The notes under the pieces were generated by a model that searched no databases, was not told the origin of the DNA, and was given only the letters and a program-made list of their open reading frames with translations. From Dyella silvae (GTDB taxonomy: Bacteria; Pseudomonadota; Gammaproteobacteria; Xanthomonadales; Rhodanobacteraceae): a stretch of 64,000 nt of DNA. Positions 38,605-49,670 of the stretch are shown one piece after another. The translations under genes were made by a program, and so were the position numbers. The stretch is from assembly GCF_026421305.1 (NCBI RefSeq), contig NZ_JAPJBQ010000003.1, positions 520,646-584,645 of the forward strand, written 5' to 3'. Numbering within the stretch: position 1 is the stretch's first letter; each line of letters starts with the position of its first letter.

Positions 38605-39513
38605 GTGGAATTCAAAGATTATTACGACATCCTTGGCGTCAAGCCGGAGGCCACCGAGGCTGAGATCAAGACGGCCTTTCGCAAGCTCGCCAAGAAATAT
38701 CACCCGGACAAGAACAAGGAAGCCGGGGCGGAAGACAAATTCAAAGCGATCAACGAAGCCAACGAAGTGCTTCGCGACGCCGAAAAGCGCCGCGCCTATG
38801 ACGAGCTGCGTGCCGGCGGCTATCGCGGCGGCGAACAGTTCCGGCCGCCGCCGGGCTGGGGCCAGAGCCACGGGTTCGATTTTGGTGGCGACGGTGGCGG
38901 CGATTTCAGCGATTTCTTCGAGAGTCTGTTCGGCCGTGGCGGCGCCGGCCCGCAGGCCCATCGTGGCGCGCCGCGCGCGCGTCGTGGTGGTGACGTGCAC
39001 GCGCATGTACAGATCGACCTGCAAACGGCCTTCGATGGCGGCAAAACCCGCCTGGCATTGCAGGATGGCAGCGGCGGCGAGCGCGTGCTGGAGGTGAAGA
39101 TTCCGGCAGGTATCCAGCCGGGGCAGGTGATTCGCCTCGCGGGCCAGGGGCATAGCGGCTCGGGCGGTGCCCCGAACGGCGACCTGTTGCTGGAAGTAGG
39201 CATTCGTGACGATGCGCGTTTCCGCCTGGATGGCCGCAACGTGCTGCATGTGCTGCCAATCGCCCCTTGGGAGGCGGCACTGGGCTCGACCGTGCCGGTG
39301 CCAACCCTGGCCGGGACCGTGGACCTGCGCATTCCTGCAGGCTCCCAGTCGGGGCGCAAGCTGCGTCTGAAGGGGCGTGGCCTGCCGGGCGCGCATCCCG
39401 GTGACCAGCTGGTTGAGCTTTCGATTCGCGCCCCGCTGGCCGATACGGACGAGCAGCGCCAGGCCTATGAGGCGTTGCGTCAACAATTCGACGGCTACGA
39501 CCCGCGGCGCTGA
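38605..39513 (+). CDS. cbpA: CbpA-like DnaJ-family co-chaperone
   Basis: This 302-residue protein has a J domain with HPD at residues 33-35, a Gly/Phe-rich linker ([25 protein letters not shown]), and the two C-terminal substrate-binding domains, but no cysteine-rich zinc finger. That architecture is CbpA/class B DnaJ, which stimulates DnaK. The start is GTG at 38605 after GGGGAG; the frame is open further upstream but the [12 protein letters not shown] start is conserved. No cbpM follows. Confidence 0.92.
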   Translation: MEFKDYYDILGVKPEATEAEIKTAFRKLAKKYHPDKNKEAGAEDKFKAINEANEVLRDAEKRRAYDELRAGGYRGGEQFRPPPGWGQSHGFDFGGDGGGDFSDFFESLFGRGGAGPQAHRGAPRARRGGDVHAHVQIDLQTAFDGGKTRLALQDGSGGERVLEVKIPAGIQPGQVIRLAGQGHSGSGGAPNGDLLLEVGIRDDARFRLDGRNVLHVLPIAPWEAALGSTVPVPTLAGTVDLRIPAGSQSGRKLRLKGRGLPGAHPGDQLVELSIRAPLADTDEQRQAYEALRQQFDGYDPRR

Positions 39514-39530
39514 GCGCGCCGCAGCCGGGC

Positions 39531-39565
39531 AAAAAAGAACGGCGCCGCAAGGCGCCGTTTCTCTT
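39531..39565. terminator. Bidirectional terminator between cbpA and pilH
   Basis: AACGGCGCC (39538-39546) pairs with GGCGCCGTT (39551-39559) around a GCAA tetraloop, with six A before and T-rich sequence after. It serves the two converging genes. Confidence 0.82.
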
Positions 39566-39583
39566 CGCGAAACCGCGGGCTGA

Positions 39584-39949
39584 TTACGCCGGCAGCAGTT
39601 CCTTGAGCGTAATCACCAACTCTTCTTCCTTGATCGGCTTGGTGACATAAGCCTTGGCGCCCTGACGCAGGCCCCATACCTTGTCGGTCTCCTGGTCCTT
39701 GGTGGTGACCAGTACGACCGGGATGTGCGAGGTATCCGGATCCTTGCTGATGGTACGGGTGGCCTGGAAACCGTTGAGGTTCGGCATGACCACGTCCATC
39801 AGGATCAGGTCGGGGCGTTCACGCCTGGCCGCTTCGACACCGGCCGCGCCGTCTTCCGCGGTCAGCGCCTCGTGCCCGAGCTTTTCGACGATGCGCTTGA
39901 TACCAAGCAACTGCGACGGCGAATCGTCGACGATCAGGATACGTGCCAT
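39584..39949 (-). CDS. pilH: Type IV pilus response regulator PilH
   Basis: This is a 121-residue single-domain receiver, the same length as Pseudomonas PilH. ILIVDDSPSQ carries the acidic pocket, the phosphorylated residue is D52 (LILMDVVMP), and VLVTTKDQETDKVWGLRQGAKAYVTKP is closely PilH-like. PilH is a phosphate sink and regulator in the Pil-Chp twitching system. The ATG at 39949 gives MARILIVDDS; the longer open frame to 40072 is not conserved. It stands alone, without pilG, pilI, pilJ or chpA in the window. Confidence 0.88.
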   Translation of the reverse strand: MARILIVDDSPSQLLGIKRIVEKLGHEALTAEDGAAGVEAARRERPDLILMDVVMPNLNGFQATRTISKDPDTSHIPVVLVTTKDQETDKVWGLRQGAKAYVTKPIKEEELVITLKELLPA

Positions 39950-40019
39950 AAGGTGAGATTCCCCTTGTTGTTTCGAGTCGATTCTATGACGCTGTCGCGA
40001 CGCTTCCAAGCACGACAGT

Positions 40020-41027
<1,008 letters not shown>

Positions 41028-41061
41028 GGCAGATCCTGTCGTGGTGCGCGCGGAGCCAAGG

Positions 41062-41655
41062 TCAGGCCTTGACGCTGCTGCGATCGATCCATTTGGGCGT
41101 ATAGACGCCTTCGTAGTGTTCCATCCAGTCGAACAGCTGCTGCATGTCCTGGCCGAACCAGATGCTTTCGCGTTGTTCCGGTTTCACAAAGCGCTCGGTC
41201 ACCATGTGATCCATCATGGCGCGCAACTGTGTGTAGTAGCCGCGTACGTCGAGGAATGCGCAAGGGTAGCGGTGCAGGCCCAGTTGCGCCCAGGTCAGCA
41301 TCTCGAACATTTCGTCCATGGTGCCGAAGCCGCCGGGCAGGGCCACGAAAGCATCGGACAGCTCGTACATGCGCGTCTTGCGCTGGTGCATGGTGTCCAC
41401 CACGACCAGTTCGGAAAGGCCGACGTGTGCCACTTCCAGGTCGACCAGCTGACGCGGAATCACGCCGATCACGCGACCGCCGCCCGCCATCACCGCGTCA
41501 GCCACCGTACCCATCAGCCCCACCTTGCCGCCGCCGTAAACAAGCGCGATGCCGCGGCGGGCCATTTCCGTGCCGAAGGCGCGGGCTTGCTCGACGTATT
41601 CGGGATGGTTGCCGCTGCTGGAGCCGCAGTAGACGCAAAGGGCGGTAGGAGTCAT
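41062..41655 (-). CDS. LOG-family protein (cytokinin riboside 5'-monophosphate phosphoribohydrolase-like)
   Basis: This 197-residue protein contains LVYGGGKVGLMGTVADAVMAGGGRVIGVIP and LPGGFGTMDEMFEMLTW, the PGGxGTxxE motif of the TIGR00730/LOG family. Such enzymes release ribose-5-phosphate from nucleoside monophosphates; in plant-associated bacteria they can make free cytokinin, and in others they clear nucleotides. Which applies here cannot be told. Confidence 0.88.
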   Translation of the reverse strand: MTPTALCVYCGSSSGNHPEYVEQARAFGTEMARRGIALVYGGGKVGLMGTVADAVMAGGGRVIGVIPRQLVDLEVAHVGLSELVVVDTMHQRKTRMYELSDAFVALPGGFGTMDEMFEMLTWAQLGLHRYPCAFLDVRGYYTQLRAMMDHMVTERFVKPEQRESIWFGQDMQQLFDWMEHYEGVYTPKWIDRSSVKA

Positions 41656-41672
41656 GAGCGAGGAGATAAGGG

Positions 41673-41867
41673 AGAGGAGTGAGAAGTGAGAGTGAGCAGA
41701 GTAAGGCGAGTAGTCCCTCGCTCTTCTCGTCTCATCTCTTGTTTCTGAAATGAAAACGGCCCGCCCATGGTGTCATGAGCGGGCCGTCGAGGGGAGCGGT
41801 CAAGGCAGAGGGGTGTGACATGTGAGCCGGAGCGCAAAGGCAGCCAACTCTCACTTCTCACTCCTCT
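41673..41867. repeat. 21-bp inverted repeat flanking the lpdA terminator
   Basis: The arms at 41673-41693 (purine-rich, GAGG/GTGAG-type) and 41847-41867 (pyrimidine-rich) are perfect reverse complements over 21 bp, separated by 153 bases. The intervening DNA contains the terminator hairpin at 41749-41787. Further purine-rich stretches sit next to each arm, so simple-sequence drift is one explanation. Confidence 0.75.
41749..41787 (-). terminator. Terminator of the sucA-sucB-lpdA operon
   Basis: ACGGCCCGC (41756-41764) pairs with GCGGGCCGT (41779-41787) around a 14-base loop. Read on the minus strand the stem is followed by TTTTCATTTC. It lies about 100 bases beyond the lpdA stop. Confidence 0.75.
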
Positions 41868-41883
41868 TCACTCACTCCTGCTT

Positions 41884-43332
<1,449 letters not shown>

Positions 43333-43423
43333 TCAGGGGAGCGCAGCACATGTGAAGCGGGAGATGTGTGCGGCGAGCGTGGATTCAATGCCACCACTCG
43401 CCGCCAGAGCTTCGTTATCTAGT

Positions 43424-43450
43424 TGCATGTGAGCGCGGCGCTCACATGCA
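43424..43450. other. 27-base near-perfect palindrome between sucB and lpdA
   Basis: TGCATGTGAGCGC (43424-43436) and GCGCTCACATGCA (43438-43450) are reverse complements around a single central G. It lies 3 bases beyond the sucB stop in the transcript direction. There is no T tract, so it is more likely a processing or 3'-stabilising hairpin, or a protein-binding palindrome, than a terminator. Confidence 0.7.
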
Positions 43451-43453
43451 CGC

Positions 43454-44656
43454 TCAGATTCCGAGCAGCATGCGCTGCGGATTTTCCAGCTGATTCTTGA
43501 TGTCGACCAGGAACAGCACCGCGTCCTTGCCATCGATGATGCGATGGTCGTAGGACAGCGCCAGGTACATCATCGGCGCGGCGATCACCTGACCGTTCTC
43601 GACGATGGCGCGCTCCTTGATGGCGTGCATGCCCAGGATGGCGCTCTGCGGCGGGTTCACGATCGGGGTCGACAGCAGCGAACCGAAGGTGCCGCCGTTG
43701 GTGATGGTGAAGGTACCGCCCTGCAAGTCGTCCAGACCCAGCTTGCCGTCACGCGCCTTCTTGGCGTAGTCGACAATGCCGCGCTCAACGTCAGCGAAGC
43801 TCATGTCTTGCACGTCGCGCAGCACCGGCGTGACCAGGCCCTTGTCGGTGGACACGGCGATGGAGATGTCCTGGTAACCGTGATAGACGATGTCGTTGCC
43901 GTCGACCGAGGCGTTGACCAGCGGATGACGCTTCAGCGCTTCGGCGGCTGCCTTCACGAAGAAGCTCATGAAGCCGAGCTTCACGCCGTTCGCCTTTTCG
44001 AACGACTCGCCCAGCGTTTTGCGCATCTTCACCACCTCAGCCAGGTTCACTTCGTTGAACGAGGTGAGCATGGCGATGGAGTTCTTCGACTGCATCAGGC
44101 GCTCGGCGATGCGGGCGCGCATGCGGGTCATCGGCACGCGCTCTTCCGGACGCGAACCCGGGGTCGGCTTGACGGCCGGTGCGGCAGCCGTCGGGGCGCC
44201 ACCCTTGCCGTAGTTGACCAGGTCTTCCTTGGTCACGCGGCCGTCGCGGCCGGTGCCGGCGACCTTGGAGGCGTCGATGTTCTGCTCGGTGGCCACGCGC
44301 AGGCCGGCCGGCGACAGATCGGCGTTGCCAGCCTTGGCGGCAGCCGGAGCGGCCGGGGCAGCAGCGGCCGGAGCCGGGGCGGCAGCAGCGGGGGCGGCGG
44401 CCGGCGCAGCGGCCACGGCGCCTTCCTCGATCACCGCGATGACCTGCTGGCTGGTCACGGTGTCGCCGGACTGGAATTTGATTTCCTTCAGCACGCCGTC
44501 GACCGGCGACGGCACTTCGAGCACGACCTTGTCGGTTTCGAGGTCGACCAGGTTTTCGTCGCGCTTGACCGCTTCACCGGCCTGCTTGTGCCAAGTGGCG
44601 ATGGTGGCGTCGGAGACGGACTCGGGCAGGACGGGAACTTTGACTTCGATAGACAT
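43454..44656 (-). CDS. sucB: 2-oxoglutarate dehydrogenase E2, dihydrolipoyl succinyltransferase
   Basis: This 400-residue E2 subunit has one N-terminal lipoyl domain with the modified lysine K43 in [13 protein letters not shown], an alanine/proline-rich linker, an E3-binding domain ([34 protein letters not shown] region), a second linker and the catalytic domain ending in [16 protein letters not shown]. It transfers succinyl to CoA. The ATG at 44656 follows AAGGAAT; an ATG at 44683 would read through the edge of the double-hairpin repeat and is not conserved. Confidence 0.96.
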   Translation of the reverse strand: MSIEVKVPVLPESVSDATIATWHKQAGEAVKRDENLVDLETDKVVLEVPSPVDGVLKEIKFQSGDTVTSQQVIAVIEEGAVAAAPAAAPAAAAPAPAAAAPAAPAAAKAGNADLSPAGLRVATEQNIDASKVAGTGRDGRVTKEDLVNYGKGGAPTAAAPAVKPTPGSRPEERVPMTRMRARIAERLMQSKNSIAMLTSFNEVNLAEVVKMRKTLGESFEKANGVKLGFMSFFVKAAAEALKRHPLVNASVDGNDIVYHGYQDISIAVSTDKGLVTPVLRDVQDMSFADVERGIVDYAKKARDGKLGLDDLQGGTFTITNGGTFGSLLSTPIVNPPQSAILGMHAIKERAIVENGQVIAAPMMYLALSYDHRIIDGKDAVLFLVDIKNQLENPQRMLLGI

Positions 44657-44675
44657 GGAGATTCCTTGGATGAGT

Positions 44676-44723
44676 GCGTTCATCCCTGAACGCTAACGTC
44701 AAAAAGCGGCCATCCGTGGCCGC
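44676..44723 (-). repeat. 48-bp double-hairpin repeat, copy 3 (before sucB)
   Basis: On the plus strand it reads GCGTTCA-TCCC-TGAACGC (44676-44693), 12 spacer bases, then GCGGCCA-TCCG-TGGCCGC (44706-44723). It lies in the sucA-sucB gap; its edge is 19 bases before the sucB start codon. The downstream-flanking GCACTTTTCA is also shared with copy 2. Confidence 0.87.
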
Positions 44724-44739
44724 ACTTTTCAGGATTTTT

Positions 44740-47583
44740 TTATTCTGCCGCGTGGTCGCTGCCGATCGGCGCGACCAGTGCCTGCTCGACGAGTGCCGCC
44801 TGTTCTGCGACGTGGGTATTCAGATGGCCCGCTGCCGGTGCCGGCGAGCGCGAGCGGCCGGCGTACGACAGGCTCTGCTTGCTGCCGATGCAAGCCTGCA
44901 GGTGGTGGCGGATCTGGAACCACGCGCCCTGGTTCATCGGCTCTTCCTGGCACCAGATCACTTCCTTGGCGGAAGGATACTTTTCCAGTTCGGCCGTGAC
45001 CTGCGGACGCGGGAACGGGTAGAGCTGTTCCACGCGCACGATGGCGACATCGTTGAGGCCACGCTTCTCGGCGTCTTCCAGCAGGTCGTAATAGACCTTG
45101 CCCGAGCACAGCACGACGCGCTTGACCTTCTTGGCAGCCACCTCGCGGTGTTCCGGAATCACCAGCTGGAAGCTGCCGTTGGCCAGCTCGTCCAGCGTCG
45201 ACACAGCCAGCTTGTGGCGCAGCAGCGACTTCGGCGTCATCACGATCAGCGGCTTGCGGGTCGGGCGGACCATCTGGCGGCGGATCATGTGGAACGCCTG
45301 AGCCGGCGTGGTGGGCACGCACACCTGCATGTTGTCCAGCGCGCACAGCTGCAGGAAACGCTCCAGACGAGCGGAGGAGTGCTCCGGACCCTGGCCTTCG
45401 TAGCCGTGGGGCAGGAACAGCGCCAGGCCGCACAGGCGGTTCCACTTCGCTTCGCCCGAGCTGATGAACTGGTCGATCACCACCTGCGCGCCATTGGCGA
45501 AGTCGCCGAACTGGCCTTCCCAGATGTGCATGGTGTACGGGTCGGTGGTGGCGCTGCCGTACTCGAACGCCATGACCGCTTCTTCGCTGAGCAGCGAGTC
45601 GATCACTTCCACGTCGGCGCCGGCACGCACGTCGGCCAGCGGCATGTAGGTGTAGCCGGTCTTCTGGTCATGCAGCACGGCATGACGGTGGAAGAACGTG
45701 CCGCGACCCACGTCCTGGCCCACGAGGCGCAGGTTGTAGTTCTCGTCGATGAGCGTGGCGTAGGCCAGGTTCTCGGCAAAGCCCCAGTCGCCGGCCTGTT
45801 CGCCCGCGGCCATCTTGGCGCGGTCTTCGTAGATCTTGGCCACGCGCGACTGCAGCGTCATGTCCTTGGGCGTCACCAGAATCTGGTTGGCCAGTTCGAC
45901 CAGGCGCTGCTTGGAGACGGTGGTGGGGGTCTCGGTGGACAGCTTGCCGCCGATGAACTTGTCCCAGTCAACCTCGATGTCCTTGATGAGCGACGTGGTC
46001 AGCTCAGTCATCGGCTCGCCGGCCTCGAGGCGGGCGCGGTAGTCCTCGAACATCTTCTGGCCATCGCCGTCGGCGATCACGCCCTGCTTGACCAGCTCCT
46101 GCGCGTACAGGTCGCGGGTGGTCGGGCGCTTGCGGATGATCTGGTACATCACCGGCTGGGTGGCGGACGGCTCGTCGGCCTCGTTATGGCCGTGGCGGCG
46201 GTAGCACACCAGGTCAATCACGACGTCCTTGCGGAACTGCTTGCGGAAGTCGTAGGCAAGGCGGGTGGCCTGGATCACTGCTTCCGGGTCATCGCCGTTC
46301 ACATGGAACACCGGCGCATTGACCATCTTGGCCAGGTCGGTGCAGTACAGCGTGGAGCGGGTGTCTTGCGGGTTCGAGGTGGTGAAGCCCACCTGGTTGT
46401 TCACCACAATGTGCAGGCTGCCGCCGATCTTGAAACCGCGGGCCTGGGACATGTTGAACAGTTCCATGTTCACGCCCTGGCCGGCCAGCGCCGAGTCGCC
46501 GTGCACGATGACGGCCATCGACTGCTTGCGCTCGGTGTCGCGGCGGCGGATCTGGCGCGAATGCACCGAACCGGCCACCACCGGGTTGACGATTTCCAGG
46601 TGCGACGGGTTGAACGCCAGCGCCACGTGGGTGCCACCGTTCGGCGTCTTGACGTCGGCGGAGAAGCCCATGTGGTACTTCACGTCGCCCGAGTGGGCCG
46701 GGTCATCCGGATGATCCCACTTGCCTTCGAACTCGTTGAACAGCGTGCGCGGCGGCTTGCCCAGGATGTTGACCAGCATGTTGAGGCGGCCACGGTGGGC
46801 CATGCCGATCACCACTTCCTTGATGCCGTTGTCGCCCGCAGCGCGGACCATATCGTCCACCATCGGGATCAGGCTGTCGCCGCCTTCCAGCGAGAAGCGC
46901 TTCTGGCCGACGTACTTGGTGTGCAGGTAGCGCTCAAGGCCTTCGGCGGCGGTGAGCTCGGCGAGCACGCGCTTCTTGCCCGCGGCGTCGAGGCCGGCGC
47001 TGCCATTGGCCTGTTCGAGGCGGGTGTAGATCCAGTTGCGCTGCTCATGGTTGCTGATGTGCATGAACTCGACGCCGAGGGTGTTGGTGTACACCTTCTT
47101 CAGTCGAGCCAGCAGGTCGCGCAGCTTCATGCGCTGGCCGCCACCGGCGAAGTTGCCGCAGTCGAACTCGGTATCCAGGTCGGCGTCGGACAGACCGTGG
47201 AACGAGGGTTCCAGATCCGGAGCCGGCAGCTTCTCGGCCAGGCCGAGCGGGTCGAGGTTCGAGGCCAGGTGGCCGCGCGAACGGTACGCGGTGAGGATGC
47301 GCAACACGCCGGCCTGCTTGCGGGCGTGGGCGTCATCCACCGGGCCTGCAACGGCAACACCGTTGCGGCGCTGCTTTTGCGCGGCCTCTATACGCGCAAT
47401 GGCCGCAGAGTGGGGCACGTCCCCCGACTCGCGGCCTTTGAAAGTCTCGAAATATTTGCTCCAGGTGGCATCGACCGACGAAGGGTCTGCCAACCACGAT
47501 TCATAGAGCTGTTCAACGTAATCGGCGTTGCCGCCGGCGAGTTGGGAGGATTCGAAAAACTCGCGGATCAGATTAGTGCTCAC
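44740..47583 (-). CDS. sucA: 2-oxoglutarate dehydrogenase E1
   Basis: SucA (947 residues) is the thiamine-diphosphate E1 subunit that decarboxylates 2-oxoglutarate. The N-terminus (EFFESSQLAGGNADYVEQLYESW) is the segment that binds the E2 core. HVALAFNPSHLEIVNPVVAGSVHSRQ, HGDSALAGQGVNMELFNMSQ with VVNNQVGFTT (thiamine diphosphate and magnesium) and YRRHGHNEADEPSATQP are conserved blocks. It is first gene of the sucA-sucB-lpdA operon and lies downstream of a TATAAT-type promoter. Confidence 0.97.
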   Translation of the reverse strand: MSTNLIREFFESSQLAGGNADYVEQLYESWLADPSSVDATWSKYFETFKGRESGDVPHSAAIARIEAAQKQRRNGVAVAGPVDDAHARKQAGVLRILTAYRSRGHLASNLDPLGLAEKLPAPDLEPSFHGLSDADLDTEFDCGNFAGGGQRMKLRDLLARLKKVYTNTLGVEFMHISNHEQRNWIYTRLEQANGSAGLDAAGKKRVLAELTAAEGLERYLHTKYVGQKRFSLEGGDSLIPMVDDMVRAAGDNGIKEVVIGMAHRGRLNMLVNILGKPPRTLFNEFEGKWDHPDDPAHSGDVKYHMGFSADVKTPNGGTHVALAFNPSHLEIVNPVVAGSVHSRQIRRRDTERKQSMAVIVHGDSALAGQGVNMELFNMSQARGFKIGGSLHIVVNNQVGFTTSNPQDTRSTLYCTDLAKMVNAPVFHVNGDDPEAVIQATRLAYDFRKQFRKDVVIDLVCYRRHGHNEADEPSATQPVMYQIIRKRPTTRDLYAQELVKQGVIADGDGQKMFEDYRARLEAGEPMTELTTSLIKDIEVDWDKFIGGKLSTETPTTVSKQRLVELANQILVTPKDMTLQSRVAKIYEDRAKMAAGEQAGDWGFAENLAYATLIDENYNLRLVGQDVGRGTFFHRHAVLHDQKTGYTYMPLADVRAGADVEVIDSLLSEEAVMAFEYGSATTDPYTMHIWEGQFGDFANGAQVVIDQFISSGEAKWNRLCGLALFLPHGYEGQGPEHSSARLERFLQLCALDNMQVCVPTTPAQAFHMIRRQMVRPTRKPLIVMTPKSLLRHKLAVSTLDELANGSFQLVIPEHREVAAKKVKRVVLCSGKVYYDLLEDAEKRGLNDVAIVRVEQLYPFPRPQVTAELEKYPSAKEVIWCQEEPMNQGAWFQIRHHLQACIGSKQSLSYAGRSRSPAPAAGHLNTHVAEQAALVEQALVAPIGSDHAAE

Positions 47584-47659
47584 GTCACCACCGGTGAGGA
47601 AGGGAGGCTTGCAGCGGCTCCGGCCGGGGATGGCCAGTTGGCTGAGAAAAATCCCGTTA

Positions 47660-47690
47660 ATTATAGCCTTGGGGTGCTGCGACGCGGCAA
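47660..47690 (-). promoter_or_regulatory. Candidate sucA promoter
   Basis: On the minus strand a perfect -10 box TATAAT (47665-47660) lies 77 bases before the sucA start, with TTGCCG (47690-47685) 19 bases further upstream as a weak -35. An inverted repeat GGGGTCG/CGACCCC (47712-47718 and 47732-47738) just upstream could be a regulator site. Confidence 0.5.
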
Positions 47691-47877
47691 CCCAAAAACC
47701 TCTCCGGAGATGGGGTCGCGAGAGGAAATATCGACCCCGAGGGTACCGACCATCGTCGTAAATTGCCGTTTTCCTGCGGCAACGTCGTGTTTTGTAAGGA
47801 GACGGCGGCGATGACGGTACGCGGCCAGCCGTTCAGCCACGGGCTAGGGATCCGTCGTTGAATGGATCGGCGCTTCC

Positions 47878-48435
47878 CTAGATATCGAGCGGTTGCCAGG
47901 CGCTGGCGCGCGCCGAACGTTCCCAGACGTCGTTGAAGTGTTGCCACAGCGGGGCTTGCGCGGCGCGGTCGTGACGCGAAGCACGGCCTTCGGTGCGCCT
48001 CGCATCCGGCTGAAACAGGTAGCCGCCCTGATCGGTGAGCAAATAAGACGAGGCGTAGGCCAGATCCATTTCTTCGATGGGCGTACGCACCAGCACGCTG
48101 CTGGGCAGGCGCTGGGCCAGGGCGATCAGGCGATGCCCTACGCGAAGGGCGCCCTCTGGATCATGCAGCAGCAGACGAATCTCTGCGCCACGCCCGGCGA
48201 TGGCTATGCGGCGCAGTTCGGTCAGCTCCGCCAGGCTGGCATAGATGTCGCCGGACAGGGCTGGCTGGTAGATAGCAATGCGGCGGCTCGCTTCAGCCAG
48301 CAACTGCAGCCGGGTGTCCGCCAGCTCGGTGCGGCCGGAGGCAGGGAGGATCGTTGAGTCGTGGGCGGACGACGCCGGGCCGCCGTCGGGCATGGCCCGA
48401 TCGGCGTTCTCGGCAGGGTCGTCCGGCAAGGTCAC
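47878..48435 (-). CDS. DUF7931-like protein of unknown function
   Basis: This 185-residue protein resembles the domain found C-terminal to GNAT acetyltransferases in Pseudomonas (DUF7931-type). The layout is RRIAIYQPALSGDIYASLAELTELRRIAIAGRGAEIRLLLHD, then GHRLIALAQRLPSSVLVRTPIEE, then a final YLLTDQGGYLFQPDARRTEGRAS; this pattern recalls the phospholipase D half-fold. No acetyltransferase domain is attached here. The GTG start overlaps the roxA stop (GTGA), so the two are co-translated. The family assignment is from memory of the pattern, not a search. Confidence 0.65.
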   Translation of the reverse strand: MTLPDDPAENADRAMPDGGPASSAHDSTILPASGRTELADTRLQLLAEASRRIAIYQPALSGDIYASLAELTELRRIAIAGRGAEIRLLLHDPEGALRVGHRLIALAQRLPSSVLVRTPIEEMDLAYASSYLLTDQGGYLFQPDARRTEGRASRHDRAAQAPLWQHFNDVWERSARASAWQPLDI

Positions 48436-49625
48436 TGGCGCTTGCTCTTGCGTGCGACCAGGTGGCCGTCATTGACCAGCGCGACCAGCAAGGAGGCTTC
48501 GTCTACGGGAACCCGCTTGCCCGGTTCCAGCGTGCGCTCGCTGCAGACGCGCTCGGCCAGTTCGACCGAGGTCGGGTAGGCATGGCCGTTGACGAACAAC
48601 GTGGCGCCGCCCTTGCGCCTGGCCCAGGCCATGCGTGCCCAGGGGTGACGCAGCAGCTGCGCACCGCCGTCCAACTGCTTGATCAGGGCGGCCTCGGTCG
48701 TGGCTTTCTCAGGCGGCACCGGCAACTGGGCATTTCGATAGCGGGTAATGAAGCGGCCGAACCAGTCGAGCAGGGTGGCCTCGTCCATGCCGGCGGCGAA
48801 AGGCAACGCTTGCTTCAGGCGGGCCAGGGCAGCGCGGTCGATCTCGCCGGCGGCCTTGGCCGGGGCGAGATCGGGGTCGCTGTAGCGAAGCTCATCAGGC
48901 AGCCGTTCGGCCAGATAGTCGGCCAGGTCACCGGTGAGCTCGGCCTGCGAAGGGGAGCGCAGACCCACCGAGATGGTCATGCACGGGCCACCAAAAGCGA
49001 TGCCGTCATGCGGCACGCCAGGCGGCAGATAAAGCATGTCGCCTGGTTCCAGCAGCCACTCGTTGGTGGGCTCGAACACCTGCAGCTGCTTCAGCTCCAC
49101 ATCCGGGCGGAAGTCCTTGGGCGCATCCGGGTCGGTGCTGATCGCCCAGTGGCGTTGGCCGATGCCCTGCAGCAGGAACACATCGTACTGGTCCACGTGC
49201 GGGCCCACGCCGCCGCCGGGCTCGGCGTACGAAATCATGATGTCGTCCAGTCGCCAGCTCGGCAGGAAGTTGAAGTGCTCGAGCAGGGCGGCGACATCGG
49301 CGTCCCACTTGTCCACGTCTTGCACCAGCAGGGTCCAGTTGCTGTCGGGGGTGCTGGCAAAGTCCTTCTCGGTGAGCGGGCCGGTCTTGACCTTCCAGCG
49401 GTCGCGGCTCTCGTTATGGATGATCAGGCGAGACAACGCCGACTCCTCCAGCGCCAGGCCGGCCAGATCGTTCGGCTCGATCGGGGGAACGAAGTCCGGG
49501 AAGGCCTGCCGGATCAGCAGCGGATGCTTCTGCCAGTAATCACGGAGGAATTGCGCGGGGCTCATGCCAAGGGGCTGCTTGGCGCTGCCGCGGACTTCGA
49601 TGGGGAGGGTGCGTGAGGTAGTCAT
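48432..49625 (-). CDS. roxA: JmjC/cupin ribosomal oxygenase, RoxA (YcfD)-like
   Basis: This 397-residue Fe(II)/2-oxoglutarate oxygenase has the metal ligands H143 and D145 (GPHVDQYDVF) and H206 (PGVPHDGIA), in the same spacing as E. coli RoxA (H125, D127, H187). RoxA hydroxylates an arginine of ribosomal protein L16. The cupin core is followed by the dimerisation and winged-helix regions. Length agrees with the family. The downstream DUF7931-like gene overlaps it by 4 bases. Confidence 0.88.
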   Translation of the reverse strand: MTTSRTLPIEVRGSAKQPLGMSPAQFLRDYWQKHPLLIRQAFPDFVPPIEPNDLAGLALEESALSRLIIHNESRDRWKVKTGPLTEKDFASTPDSNWTLLVQDVDKWDADVAALLEHFNFLPSWRLDDIMISYAEPGGGVGPHVDQYDVFLLQGIGQRHWAISTDPDAPKDFRPDVELKQLQVFEPTNEWLLEPGDMLYLPPGVPHDGIAFGGPCMTISVGLRSPSQAELTGDLADYLAERLPDELRYSDPDLAPAKAAGEIDRAALARLKQALPFAAGMDEATLLDWFGRFITRYRNAQLPVPPEKATTEAALIKQLDGGAQLLRHPWARMAWARRKGGATLFVNGHAYPTSVELAERVCSERTLEPGKRVPVDEASLLVALVNDGHLVARKSKRQ

Positions 49626-49670
49626 TCGCCCATTCTAAGCGAATGCCGCGACGGCTCCGTTTGATCGCGG

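Noticed and set aside
44674..47814. 1046-codon plus-strand frame opposite sucA
   Set aside because: Antisense to intact sucA, with a Val/His/Arg-rich product of no known fold.
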